Source: Candidatus Gastranaerophilales bacterium (lineage in GTDB: Bacteria; Cyanobacteriota; Vampirovibrionia; Gastranaerophilales; Gastranaerophilaceae). From it: a stretch of DNA of 64,000 nucleotides. The stretch covers positions 35,251-99,250 of the forward strand of contig CALUWC010000008.1 of the NCBI GenBank assembly GCA_944324395.1. Reading direction: 5' to 3'. This document shows, piece by piece, positions 55,393 to 63,786 of the stretch. Each line of letters begins with the position of its first letter. The stretch's first letter is position 1. The notes beneath the pieces are model-generated. The model worked only from the letters and a program-made list of their open reading frames with translations. It had not been told where the DNA came from and did no database searches. A program made the translations under genes and the position numbers.

Positions 55393-56718
55393 TTATTCGG
55401 GCTGGTCAGAGGTTTCATTCTTTTCAAATTTTTCAACGAGCAGCTTTTGAATGCGTCGACCTTTCATTTCAACAACTTTTATTTTTAAATTTTCGATTTC
55501 AATCTCATCTTTTACTTTAGCCAAGCGGCAAAGCGATTTTTGAACAAGTCCGCCGACAGTTTCTACTTCTTCTTCATGCTGTTCTATTTCAAAATATTCA
55601 AAAAATTCATCTACCCGCATAAGCCCGTTTACGATATATTTATTTTCATCAACCTGTTTTATGGTAAGATTTTCTTCTTCTTCATCAAATTCATCCTGCA
55701 CATCGCCAAGGATTTCTTCTAAAACATCTTCAAGAGAAATAATTCCTGACATTCCTCCAAATTCATCCATTACAACAGCAATTTCTGTTTTATTTTCTTT
55801 GAAATCCTTTAACAATAAATCCATAGTCATTGTTTCAGGAATTAAAAGCGGTTTTCTTAAAACTTTGGAAAGGTCAAGTTCTTTGTTATCCCTTATATAT
55901 GGATATAAATCTTTTATATGCAGAATTCCAATAATATTATCAAAACTCCCGTTGTGTACAGGATATCTTGAATATTGGTTTTCAATCAAAATCTTGTCCA
56001 AGTCCTCCATGCTAATATCAACTGGCAAGGTTACAACATTACATCTTGGAATCATAATTTGTTTAGCTATTAAATCTGTAAATTTCAGAGTATTTTTAAG
56101 AATAAAGTTTTCAGTTTCATTGAGTACACCACCTTTATAGCTGGCATCAATAATCATATCAATTTCTTCTTCGGTATGAACACCATGAGCAGGGTGAGCC
56201 GGAGGAATTCCGAATAATTTTAATGCAAAGTTTCCAAATCCGTTTAATAAAAATATAAACGGAGTAAATAATTTCGCAGTGAACACAAGCGGTCTTGTAA
56301 CAATAAGAGTTGTTTTTTCAGGGTATTGAAGAGCGATAGATTTTGGCATCAATTCCCCAAATACAACGTGCATAAATGTTATGAGTACAAAAGATATGGC
56401 AACTGCAATTGAATGTGTGGCAACAGTTTGAGATACATAAGGAAGAAAATCAAATAAAGGTTTAATTAATTTTGCCAGTGTAGCTTCTCCGACCCAGCCC
56501 AATCCGATACTTGCAATAGTAATACCTAATTGAGTTGCTGCTATGTATTTATCTAACTCTTGCAGTGCTTTTGCCGTAATTTCAGCGGTTTTGTTACCTT
56601 CTTTTGCAAGCTGGCAAATCCTTGTTTGTCTGACACTTACCAGTGCAAATTCAGATGCCACAAAAAATCCGTTTGCCAGTAATAAAAATAAAATTATAAT
56701 TAAGTTCAGTAAAATCAT
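55393..56718 (-). CDS. CorC/HlyC-type membrane protein with CBS domains
   Basis: 441 aa. Four N-terminal hydrophobic helices form the DUF21/CNNM domain (VASEFALVSVRQTRIC, GVHTEEEIDMIID at its end), followed by a CBS pair (about residues 215-335; MIPRCNVVTLPVD) and a CorC_HlyC domain (VNGLMRVDEFFEYF). These proteins are linked to Mg2+ or cobalt efflux; the metal is not fixed. Ends in a charged tail. Confidence 0.9.
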   Translation of the reverse strand: MILLNLIIILFLLLANGFFVASEFALVSVRQTRICQLAKEGNKTAEITAKALQELDKYIAATQLGITIASIGLGWVGEATLAKLIKPLFDFLPYVSQTVATHSIAVAISFVLITFMHVVFGELMPKSIALQYPEKTTLIVTRPLVFTAKLFTPFIFLLNGFGNFALKLFGIPPAHPAHGVHTEEEIDMIIDASYKGGVLNETENFILKNTLKFTDLIAKQIMIPRCNVVTLPVDISMEDLDKILIENQYSRYPVHNGSFDNIIGILHIKDLYPYIRDNKELDLSKVLRKPLLIPETMTMDLLLKDFKENKTEIAVVMDEFGGMSGIISLEDVLEEILGDVQDEFDEEEENLTIKQVDENKYIVNGLMRVDEFFEYFEIEQHEEEVETVGGLVQKSLCRLAKVKDEIEIENLKIKVVEMKGRRIQKLLVEKFEKNETSDQPE

Positions 56719-56884
56719 ATTTCCTCGCTTATTATTGTTAAAATATATTCTATTATACAGGTTATTTGTAAAAATAACACATTGTTACAAAATACTAATT
56801 TTTAATTATAGAATTATATTTTGAAATCGGTTTATAAAAATAATAATTCTTATTAAGGTTACTTGGCGGATTTTTTGCACGAAA

Positions 56885-56910
56885 AAGGGAGGAAAAATAT
56901 TTCCTCCCTT
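56885..56910 (-). terminator. Terminator after hsp20
   Basis: Perfect 11-bp stem (56885-56895 with 56900-56910) with 4-nt loop. On the minus strand it lies 30 bp after the hsp20 stop and ends in TTTTT. Confidence 0.8.
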
Positions 56911-56940
56911 GCAATTAGAATAGATACTTAAGCCTATTTA

Positions 56941-57396
56941 TTATTTTACTGTAATTTTTTTAACAGAATCTTTATTGGTATCAAGTTTAGGAACTTTGAT
57001 TTTTAACACCCCATGTTCCAAAGTTGCATCAACTTTATCCACATCAATGTCTTGAGGTAAGTATACAGATCTTGAAAATTCACCGTATTTAAATTCTGAT
57101 TTTTTATATGTATTTTTATCTTCGCATACTTCTTCCTCTTTTTTGGCTCTGATTGTTAAATAATTGTTGTCAATATCAATATCAAGATCTTCTTTCTTTA
57201 CACCGGGAAGTTCTGCTCTGATATCATACTCTTTTTCTTTTTCAGTAACCTCGACAGGCATTGACAATTTTTCTATATCTTCTTCATATCCGTATTCGGG
57301 ATAAAAATTGTCAAAATGTCTGTTCAAAATAGAACTAATTTCGTCATTAACAGTTTTGATAAAATTGTCCGGTGCTTTCTTAACTAAAAATCTCAT
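56941..57396 (-). CDS. Hsp20-type small heat-shock protein
   Basis: 151 aa from the ATG at 57396, which has GAAAGGAG in front; an upstream extension to 57483 is not needed. The alpha-crystallin domain runs from about residue 50 (VTEKEKEYDIRAELPGVKKE) to GVLKIKVPKLD near the end, with NYLTIRAKKEEE in the middle. It prevents aggregation of unfolded proteins. A second, membrane-anchored alpha-crystallin-like protein is 4 kb away. Confidence 0.9.
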   Translation of the reverse strand: MRFLVKKAPDNFIKTVNDEISSILNRHFDNFYPEYGYEEDIEKLSMPVEVTEKEKEYDIRAELPGVKKEDLDIDIDNNYLTIRAKKEEEVCEDKNTYKKSEFKYGEFSRSVYLPQDIDVDKVDATLEHGVLKIKVPKLDTNKDSVKKITVK

Positions 57397-57582
57397 AATC
57401 AACACTCCTTTCAATTTTCTTTTCTTATCAACTACACTTATATTATTATTCCGTTTTTGCCTAAATCCTGTTTTTTTAACCAAAATTTAACATTTTAAAA
57501 TATCCACCAAACAGATGATGGAAATAATGCGTTCATCTTTTAAAATGAGAGTGGGTCAGTTGTAAGAATTTTGGGAGATTAT

Positions 57583-57819
57583 ATGGAAGAAGATATATTA
57601 CAGGACTTGGATATGTATTTACCGGGCAATGATGAAATGTCCGAATCCATTACCCAGAATTGGACTGAACAGGCTCTTGAATGCTATTATATAAATTGTG
57701 ACTGCAGAAAATGCTCTCTTCGTAACGGTCATTATTCATTTATATGCCAGATGCCAAAAGTAATCGACACTTTAATAAAAACAACAGGCAAACCTGATGA
57801 CGAATTAAAAACAGCTTGA
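57583..57819 (+). CDS. Small Cys-rich protein, paralogue of the gene at 45925
   Basis: 78 aa. GGGAG lies 5 bp before the ATG. The core QNWTEQALECYYINCDCRKC, then FICQMPKVIDTL and TTGKPDDEL, matches the 45925 protein in spacing of all four Cys and the invariant W/ALECY residues. The N-terminus is acidic. Four Cys in the same order suggest metal binding, but there is no recognised family. It lies between hsp20 (divergent) and the two small genes at 57.9-58.4 kb (convergent). Confidence 0.6.
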   Translation: MEEDILQDLDMYLPGNDEMSESITQNWTEQALECYYINCDCRKCSLRNGHYSFICQMPKVIDTLIKTTGKPDDELKTA

Positions 57820-57865
57820 ATGTAACCATTTCGACAACTCCGAACCGAACTTTTACAAAAAAAGA

Positions 57866-57886
57866 GCCATAAATCTATTTTATGGC
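57866..57886. terminator. Terminator after the Cys-rich gene
   Basis: 8-bp stem (57866-57873 with 57879-57886) with flanking A and T runs that extend the pairing. Could serve both directions. Confidence 0.75.
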
Positions 57887-57914
57887 TTTTTATTTTATAT
57901 GTGTCTGGTAGTCG

Positions 57915-58142
57915 TTACTCTTTGGCAAATTCATTTTCGTGAAAATGTAATAATTTTGCCAGATGCCACTGCCGGGCTTGAATTTCTTGAATTCGTTCTT
58001 TGATATCATCTAATTCTTTTAAAAGGGTTTTCATATCTTTACTGTGTCTTGTATATACTGCTGAAATCGGTTGTTCGACTTCAGTATCTTCGAGCCAGCT
58101 TGGTGAAAAACAGCCTTTTTCAAATAGTTCTCTTTCATTCAT
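57915..58142 (-). CDS. Small protein of unknown function
   Basis: 75 aa from the ATG at 58142, with GGAG in front. It has no signal peptide. The C-terminal half (DMKTLLKELDDIKERIQEIQ, then ARQWHLAKLL) is a strongly heptad-like helix, suggesting coiled-coil pairing. It follows the 69-aa gene by 27 bp on the same strand, so they probably form a two-gene transcript. No family recognised. Confidence 0.55.
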   Translation of the reverse strand: MNERELFEKGCFSPSWLEDTEVEQPISAVYTRHSKDMKTLLKELDDIKERIQEIQARQWHLAKLLHFHENEFAKE

Positions 58143-58169
58143 TACACATATCTCCAAAATCTACAGCTA

Positions 58170-58379
58170 TTAACCTTTGTCTGCTAATAACTCGTGGAAA
58201 AAATCCACCAATTTGAAATTTCCATATTTAAACGCATAGGGTTTCCTTGAATATTCGTTATTAGTAATTTTATTTAATGTATTCATTTCTTCATCGCTCA
58301 ATGATCCAAAATCGAAGCTTGTCATTTCTGCGTAATCTACCATTAAATCTTCTACATCCATAATCTTTTTCTCTGACAT
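58170..58379 (-). CDS. Small acidic protein of unknown function
   Basis: 69 aa, acidic in its first half (KKIMDVEDLMVDYAEM and FGSLSDEEMNTLNKITNNEY) and more aromatic in the second (SRKPYAFKYGNFKLVDFFHE). No known domain. A ribosome site of the AAGGAG type is present upstream (GGAGTG near 58390). It precedes the 75-aa gene; the pair has no recognisable partner. Confidence 0.55.
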   Translation of the reverse strand: MSEKKIMDVEDLMVDYAEMTSFDFGSLSDEEMNTLNKITNNEYSRKPYAFKYGNFKLVDFFHELLADKG

Positions 58380-58705
58380 TTTAATACACTCCTTAAGTTT
58401 TCTGATTACAAAGAATGTATCGGACTACTTCTTGAAAATCTTTAAATTTCACTGCTGCATTGTTACATATATTAACATAGCATCCGAAAGGGTAGAAGAA
58501 ATCAGTATTATAGGTTATACTATAAATGTAGTAGAAAGGCGGTAATAAAACTTTTTTGTGCAGACGGAATTTATTCCGTCTGTTTGCAGGATTGATTTTA
58601 CAATGACATAATGTAGAATTGTTTAGTAATGTAAAAAATTATGACCTTTGTGTCAAAAGTTTTTTATTACATGACTTATAAAAGAAAATTGTAGGTAGAT
58701 TTGTT
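58380..58705. other. 326-bp non-coding stretch with a hairpin
   Basis: It contains an inverted repeat CAGACGGAAT-tt-ATTCCGTCTG (58561-58582) followed by TTT, which could end a short transcript, and TATACT/TATAAA-type -10 sequences near 58520. No c-di-GMP riboswitch is visible before the GGDEF/HD-GYP gene. Confidence 0.5.
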
Positions 58706-60709
58706 TTGGAAAATTTAGATAAAAAAGAACAGAATAAAACAGCTAAAAAGCCGATAAAGAAACAGCTGAGTTCTAATCCTATCGACAAAGTTAAAAGCCC
58801 GATAGAAGGACTTAGAATGATATCTGTTCCTCAAGAAGCTGTTCCCGAAACTCAAGATACCTCAAAAGAAATTAAAAAAACAAAGAAAAAGTTAGACAGT
58901 CTTATCAAACCGATATCCGTTGCCGAAGAAGCCAGTCTCGACAGCATTGTAGAAACAATAAACAATTTTAATACGACTAAAACAAAACCAAAACTATATA
59001 CCAATAACTATAATCCGAATAATAACATAATTAATCCTAATGTAAATTATTTTGATTTGATGAAAGGACTTTTGGATACTTTTCAAAGTTACAAAAGTAT
59101 GGCTGATTTATTTGCCCGCTTAAATAGTTTGTTTATAAATAAAGCAAAATGGAATTTTATAGGATTTGGCTTGCTGCATGAAAAATCCAAATGCATAAAC
59201 CTTAAAATCCAGAGCAAAACAGGTAACACATATTCATCTAAAATATTTTTATCAGATGAAAATAATCCTATAATTAAATGCTTTAATTCAAAATCCTTGA
59301 TACACAAAGATAATATTAATTACTTAAATATTCCGTATTTAATGAAAACAAGTTCCGTTATAATTCCTATGATGTCATTAAATAAATGTATAGGAATATT
59401 GCTTGTGGGGCAGAATGTTTCAAGTATCAATGTTAATCTTGTTACTTTGTTCAGTAATTACATGGGAATGTTTATACACAATCTTCAGTTACAGGAACAA
59501 ACCAACAAATATGCCAATACAGATAATTTAACATCATTATATAATCACAGAGGATTTCAGGAAATTCTTGCAAAAGAATTGGAAAAAGCTAAAGATACCA
59601 ATACTCCGTTATCCGTTGTTATGTTTGATGTCAATAATATTTCTAAAATTAATCGAGAACTCGGACATGCTAAAGGTGATGAAGTTATTAAAACAATTGC
59701 CGAAAAAATTAAGCAAAATATCAGAGCAACAGATTCTGCAGGCAGATACGGCGGTGATGAAATTGCTGTTATTATGCCCGAAACTAATACAAAAGATGCA
59801 AAATATCTGGCAGAATATATTACTTATTGCCTGTCCTGTTGTTTCGTAGATGATGTTGGACCAATTAAAGTTTCTGTCGGAATTTCAACATATCCGGAAT
59901 GCACAATTGATCAGGAAAAACTTTTAATTCTTGCAGAGCAGGCAATGTTTATTTCACAGGCAAAAGGTTATAAAGAAGGCATGTCAGCTATTATAAGTTC
60001 TTCAGATTTTAATTTCTGGGATGATGTGGCATTGAATTCATTTGCGGAAGTTCTTGCAAAACGGCATTCTCAAATTGGTATCAATTTTGAAGAAGAATTG
60101 GTTCATAAATTTAATCAGGAAGAGATTGTCAACCATAATCACTTAATGGAAATGGTTACATCACTGGCAGGTGCAATTGATGCAAAAGATCCTTATACAA
60201 AAGGTCACTCTACATCAGTATCCCGTTATTCTGAAGCTCTGGCAAGAGCTGTTAATCTTCCGGAGCATGAAGTTGAAAGAATTAAAATCGGGGCAATGCT
60301 GCATGATGTCGGCAAAATCGGTATTCCGGAATCAGTATTGAAAAAACCGGGTAAATTAACTGATGAAGAATGGGAAATAATGAAACAACACCCGACAATA
60401 GGAGCAGAAAAAGTATTAGAGCCAAATGAAGCTTTAAGAGATTTGATACCGATAGTTAAATATCACCACGAAAGACTTGATGGCAAAGGTTATCCAGAAC
60501 ATCTTAAAGGTAACCAGATACCTCTTGCTGCCAGAATTGTTTCCGTTGCAGATGCATACCATGCTCTTGTCAGCGATAGACCATACAGAAAAGGCATGCC
60601 GATAGAAAAAGCATGTGCAATTCTGAAAGAAGGTGCCGGAACACAGTGGGATCCTGATTTAGTAAGACAATTTATCTCTATTGCTCCTTCTTTAACTACA
60701 AATGTATAA
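58706..60709 (+). CDS. GGDEF and HD-GYP signalling protein
   Basis: 667 aa with a TTG start (GTAGG upstream; no nearby ATG). A Lys-rich N-terminal region (residues 1-100) is followed by a GAF-like domain, a GGDEF domain with GRYGGDEIAVIMPE (GGDEI at about residue 353) and an HD-GYP domain with AMLHDVGKIGIPE, YHHERLDGKGYPE and VADAYHALVSDRPYR. The former makes, the latter breaks down, cyclic di-GMP; both sites look intact. A regulatory site RxxD before GGDEF is not obvious. It is the only c-di-GMP gene in the window. Confidence 0.9.
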   Translation: MENLDKKEQNKTAKKPIKKQLSSNPIDKVKSPIEGLRMISVPQEAVPETQDTSKEIKKTKKKLDSLIKPISVAEEASLDSIVETINNFNTTKTKPKLYTNNYNPNNNIINPNVNYFDLMKGLLDTFQSYKSMADLFARLNSLFINKAKWNFIGFGLLHEKSKCINLKIQSKTGNTYSSKIFLSDENNPIIKCFNSKSLIHKDNINYLNIPYLMKTSSVIIPMMSLNKCIGILLVGQNVSSINVNLVTLFSNYMGMFIHNLQLQEQTNKYANTDNLTSLYNHRGFQEILAKELEKAKDTNTPLSVVMFDVNNISKINRELGHAKGDEVIKTIAEKIKQNIRATDSAGRYGGDEIAVIMPETNTKDAKYLAEYITYCLSCCFVDDVGPIKVSVGISTYPECTIDQEKLLILAEQAMFISQAKGYKEGMSAIISSSDFNFWDDVALNSFAEVLAKRHSQIGINFEEELVHKFNQEEIVNHNHLMEMVTSLAGAIDAKDPYTKGHSTSVSRYSEALARAVNLPEHEVERIKIGAMLHDVGKIGIPESVLKKPGKLTDEEWEIMKQHPTIGAEKVLEPNEALRDLIPIVKYHHERLDGKGYPEHLKGNQIPLAARIVSVADAYHALVSDRPYRKGMPIEKACAILKEGAGTQWDPDLVRQFISIAPSLTTNV

Positions 60710-60804
60710 GATTTTTTATTTGACATAACATATTGAGCTTTACTAATTTAAGTAAAACCAAAATGACTGTAAAGATAGTCTTATTAAGATACCCTCAAGA
60801 ACGC

Positions 60805-60993
60805 CTAGCTTAAAATATTTTCTAAAATTTCAGCATTACGGGAAGCGTCCAGCAATTGCTGTTTTGAAACCCTACGCATATAATTTCTCAAAGCTTCTCT
60901 AATTAATTCGCTTCTTGAACAACGTTCCGTATCCGCAAGCCCATCAACTTTATTTAAAAATTCATCAGGCATTGTCACCAAAATCTTAGCCAT
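60805..60993 (-). CDS. Ribbon-helix-helix (CopG-like) regulator
   Basis: 62 aa. ILVTMPDEFLNKVDGLADTE followed by CSRSELIREALRNYMRR is a CopG/MetJ-type RHH: an N-terminal strand that pairs in a dimer, then two helices. Such proteins are often antitoxins or plasmid regulators. No toxin gene adjoins on this strand within 200 bp, so it appears solitary. Weak evidence for function beyond DNA binding. Confidence 0.8.
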   Translation of the reverse strand: MAKILVTMPDEFLNKVDGLADTERCSRSELIREALRNYMRRVSKQQLLDASRNAEILENILS

Positions 60994-61127
60994 ATACTAA
61001 CCCTTTCTTGAGTACATTATAACATGCGGTTTTTGTTTTATCAAGACAAAACTAACCAATTTTACTACTCCGATCAGATATTGTAAAAAGAAGTTAAAGA
61101 AATAAAATAAAATCGAAAGGAGTCAAT

Positions 61128-61676
61128 ATGGAAGAAAATCAAAAAAATGAAGAAACAAGAATCAGAAGAGAAGAATATCCGGTATGTGCAAATCACCCGG
61201 TTATGAAAACACTGTTTGTCGGAATTTTAATTTTTCTGGGGGCATTTTGTGCATTTTATGTTGTTGCAGATTGGCATTTCAAACGTATGTTTTCACCGCA
61301 ATTTATGCCAAATCCACGCAGATTTGAACACATGATAGAAAGAGATATGAGAGCAATGGACCATGCTTTTGCAAAAGAAAGAAAATTTGCTAAAAGGGCA
61401 GGAGAAATCATTCATCTTGAACAAAGCGGAGATGTATACAAAATTATTATCGATTTGAGAGCTTTTGATAATAATGCAAATAATGTTCAGGTCAGTGCAA
61501 ACGGGAATATACTAACTATAAACGGACGTTCTATACGTAAATCAAAACATAATGAACAAATTTCTGAGTTTCAGCAAAACTATATGTTTGGCGAAAATGT
61601 TAAACTCAGCGACCTGACCAAAGAAACCAACGGAAATTATTATATAATAACAATACCAATCGGTAATGACGACTAA
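61128..61676 (+). CDS. Membrane-anchored alpha-crystallin-like protein
   Basis: 182 aa. Residues 1-25 are charged, then a transmembrane helix (MKTLFVGILIFLGAFCAFYV, about 27-46), a charged helix, and an Hsp20-like beta domain (KIIIDLRAFDNNANNVQVSA, NILTINGRS, NYYIITIPIG). The ordering EIIHLEQSGDVYK-domain resembles an alpha-crystallin core, lacking the C-terminal IXI tail except IPIG. Membrane-tethered small heat-shock proteins are unusual. AAAGGAGT lies before the ATG. Confidence 0.65.
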   Translation: MEENQKNEETRIRREEYPVCANHPVMKTLFVGILIFLGAFCAFYVVADWHFKRMFSPQFMPNPRRFEHMIERDMRAMDHAFAKERKFAKRAGEIIHLEQSGDVYKIIIDLRAFDNNANNVQVSANGNILTINGRSIRKSKHNEQISEFQQNYMFGENVKLSDLTKETNGNYYIITIPIGNDD

Positions 61677-61686
61677 TGAAAAGAAC

Positions 61687-61719
61687 AAAAGAGGGATAAA
61701 TTAAATTTATCCCTCTTTT
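61687..61719 (+). terminator. Terminator after the membrane-anchored alpha-crystallin gene
   Basis: 15-bp stem (61687-61701 with 61705-61719), 3-nt loop, T run. Confidence 0.88.
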
Positions 61720-61763
61720 TTTAAATAACACATATAGTTTTATGCTTATATTTATATGAACAA

Positions 61764-61788
61764 AAATACAACAAAATTAAAGTTGTGT
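61764..61788 (+). repeat. Left copy of a 25-bp direct repeat
   Basis: Shares all but about two positions with 63693-63716, on the same strand 1.93 kb apart. Together they bracket the HTH gene and hipBA. Possible attachment site or cassette edge. Confidence 0.6.
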
Positions 61789-61885
61789 CTAAATCTATAA
61801 GTATCTTTTTAGTGAACATAAAATTACCTTATCAAATGGACTGTCATTCCTGTTAATAATGTTCTAATAATAACATAATTGGAAT

Positions 61886-62095
61886 ATGAGTCAAGATATT
61901 AGACAAATATTAGCAAATAATATTAAAAATCTGCGAACACAGAAAAAGTTAAGCAGGGAAGAATTATCTTTAGTTTTAGGAGTTGATAATTCTTATGTTT
62001 CAAAACTTGAAAAAGGTAAAATAAATATTACTTTAGATAAAATTGAAATGCTAGCCAATTATTTTGAAACAGAAGTATATTTATTATTAAAATAA
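61886..62095 (+). CDS. Small XRE-type DNA-binding protein
   Basis: 69 aa, nearly all Cro/C1-type HTH: LSREELSLVLGVDNSYVSKL then EKGKINITLDKIEMLANYFE. It is like phage-repressor or antitoxin heads. GGAAT is in front. The 3' space (62096-62241) has three TTGCACT copies exactly 10 bp apart. It lies inside the interval bounded by the direct repeat copies and points toward hipBA, which is transcribed toward it. Confidence 0.75.
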   Translation: MSQDIRQILANNIKNLRTQKKLSREELSLVLGVDNSYVSKLEKGKINITLDKIEMLANYFETEVYLLLK

Positions 62096-62142
62096 ATCTT
62101 ATTGATAATTTAGGTCATCTCAATTTGCAAGTAAAAATAAAA

Positions 62143-62169
62143 TTGCACTTTTTTGCACTTTATTGCACT
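62143..62169 (+). repeat. Three helically phased TTGCACT copies
   Basis: Exact TTGCACT at 62143, 62153 and 62163 (one DNA turn apart), between the HTH gene and the hipA stop. The spacing is what an oligomerising DNA-binding protein needs; they may be binding sites (iterons) rather than part of any coding region. Confidence 0.55.
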
Positions 62170-62241
62170 GGGCTAGAATAGGCTTTGTGAGCCGGTATAT
62201 AAAGACTCTTCTGTTAAAGATTAATGTACTTAGAGATGAGA

Positions 62242-63348
62242 TTAATTAAATAATTTAGAACATTTTTCTTGAATATTTAAGGCAATATCTTTTGCAAATT
62301 TTTCCTTGAGTCCTATATTTTTTGCCACGGCTAAAATATCATCTAAATCCGGATTTTTACCCTCTCCATTAATTGTTGTCGCGTGTTCCCCATTAAATGA
62401 AAAACTGTAAGTCAAATCGTACGCAGGAGATAAGTGCCATTCTTTTTTTGCATCATCAAAAAGAAAAGAAAAATTTTTTGAATGGTCATCTCTATTGTGA
62501 GCAAAAACATTAAAGCACATTAACCTGAATAACTGTTCAATATCCTGATAATTTCTTGTTAATTCAAGTGTTAGTTTCATCAATATATTGTAATCTAGGT
62601 TAGGAAGCCTGTGACTTGTCTCTAACAGTCCGCTTGCTGATACCATATGAACTTTTTTATCATTTTTGCGGTCAAACCTTTTTATGCCAAAATACCCTGA
62701 ACAAATTTTGGATGGAAAAAGCCTTGTTTCCGTCATATTTATTCCGCAATCTTTTGCACATAACGAATATTGATATTCTTTTTCTCCGATATTTTTAGTA
62801 TCAGATGATGACGGGAACTTAATAATCCAATCCTCGTTGTCAATCGATGTCAAAATCTTTGGTCTTGCACCACCAGAAGAGCCGCCTAGCTGAAAAAGCT
62901 CATCCAAATTATCCGAATTTTGCGATTCTAATACTTTAGAACATTCTCGAGCAAGAATATCATAATCAGAAATATTATTTTTTGATTCAAATCTATGTTC
63001 CGGCTTATAAGTTAAAGCTCCCATACCACTTTCTTGGACAACAGCAAGCCTATTGAGGTTATCAATTTCTACAGGATTAATTTTATTTTTTAAAAACAAT
63101 CTATCAACAAGCAATCTTCCCCAACCATCAGGCAAACTGTCGTTAAAAACTCCAAATAAACCGCCAAACGGGTCGTATTTCGGGATAAAAACTTTCTTGA
63201 TGAGCGGTAAACTAAAAGGTGAAATACTAAATCCATTATTTAACCAATCTGAGTCATATTCAAAAGCAACAACTCTATCCGGAGTTTTAGCCAGAGTGCC
63301 AACTAAAATATCATTATAAAAAACTTTTAAATATTTATAGTTATCCAT
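62242..63348 (-). CDS. hipA: HipA-family kinase toxin
   Basis: 368 aa. It has the HipA family features: SLPDGWGRLLVDRL and GMGALTYKPEHR in the N-terminal region, GGSSGGARPKILTSI (phosphate-binding loop), EYQYSLCAKDCGINM, then the kinase core FNVFAHNRDDHSKNFSFLF with catalytic Asp and YDLTYSFSF. HipA kinases phosphorylate glutamyl-tRNA synthetase or related targets, stopping growth. It begins 8 bp inside the hipB end, the usual order antitoxin-toxin. Confidence 0.9.
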   Translation of the reverse strand: MDNYKYLKVFYNDILVGTLAKTPDRVVAFEYDSDWLNNGFSISPFSLPLIKKVFIPKYDPFGGLFGVFNDSLPDGWGRLLVDRLFLKNKINPVEIDNLNRLAVVQESGMGALTYKPEHRFESKNNISDYDILARECSKVLESQNSDNLDELFQLGGSSGGARPKILTSIDNEDWIIKFPSSSDTKNIGEKEYQYSLCAKDCGINMTETRLFPSKICSGYFGIKRFDRKNDKKVHMVSASGLLETSHRLPNLDYNILMKLTLELTRNYQDIEQLFRLMCFNVFAHNRDDHSKNFSFLFDDAKKEWHLSPAYDLTYSFSFNGEHATTINGEGKNPDLDDILAVAKNIGLKEKFAKDIALNIQEKCSKLFN

Positions 63349-63619
63349 TTATGACCTCATCAATGGAGTTGTATCTTCTTTGTGTGAATAAATTTTCTAA
63401 ATCCTTCTCTAAATTAAGAGCAATTAAGATTTTTATAAAAGAATTCAAAGAAATTTCATACTTGGACTCAAATCTTTTAATGGAACCAAGACTGACACCT
63501 GATTTTGCAGCAAGTTGAGTTTGAGAAATTTTAAGCTTTTTCCTGTGCTGTTTAATTTTCTCAACCAATTCTTTTGCTATATCATTAGGAGTTTTAGAAT
63601 TAAATAAAAAGCTATTCAT
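63341..63619 (-). CDS. hipB: HipB-family antitoxin
   Basis: 92 aa. A Cro/C1-type HTH (LKISQTQLAAKSGVSLGSI then KRFESKYEISLNSFIKILIA) is followed by a tail that can hold HipA. HipB represses its operon and neutralises the toxin. It overlaps hipA by 8 bp. Two palindromic repeats (63621-63643 and 63661-63682) directly before its ATG are probable operators. Confidence 0.88.
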   Translation of the reverse strand: MNSFLFNSKTPNDIAKELVEKIKQHRKKLKISQTQLAAKSGVSLGSIKRFESKYEISLNSFIKILIALNLEKDLENLFTQRRYNSIDEVING

Positions 63620-63620
63620 A

Positions 63621-63682
63621 GATAATATATTATACTAAATTTAACAAAAGTCAATATTTGGATAATATATTATCTAAATTTA
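63621..63682. promoter_or_regulatory. Double operator of hipBA
   Basis: The sequence GATAATATATTAT-CTAAATTTA (the first copy with one extra A) occurs at 63621-63643 and 63661-63682, exactly 40 bp apart. The first 14 bp of the second copy is the palindrome GATAATATATTATC. The first copy abuts the hipB start codon. This fits cooperative autorepression. Confidence 0.7.
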
Positions 63683-63692
63683 TCTTGGATAG

Positions 63693-63716
63693 AAATACAA
63701 CAAAATGAAGTTGTGT
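63693..63716 (+). repeat. Right copy of a 24-bp direct repeat
   Basis: Matches 61764-61788 apart from one base change and a one-base gap. It lies between the hipBA operator and the recombinase gene. Confidence 0.6.
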
Positions 63717-63786
63717 TGTATTTTGAGGGTAAATATATGTGGGTAGGGGTGAATGAATTTTTTGCAGGTGGTAGTTTTTGAACGCT

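Noticed and set aside
58561..58582. c-di-GMP riboswitch before the GGDEF/HD-GYP gene
   Set aside because: A simple palindrome only; the conserved riboswitch core and tetraloop-receptor sequences are missing.
61764..63716. A full prophage or plasmid insertion at the right end
   Set aside because: No structural, replication or conjugation gene is present; only a small interval with an HTH gene, hipBA and the start of a recombinase.
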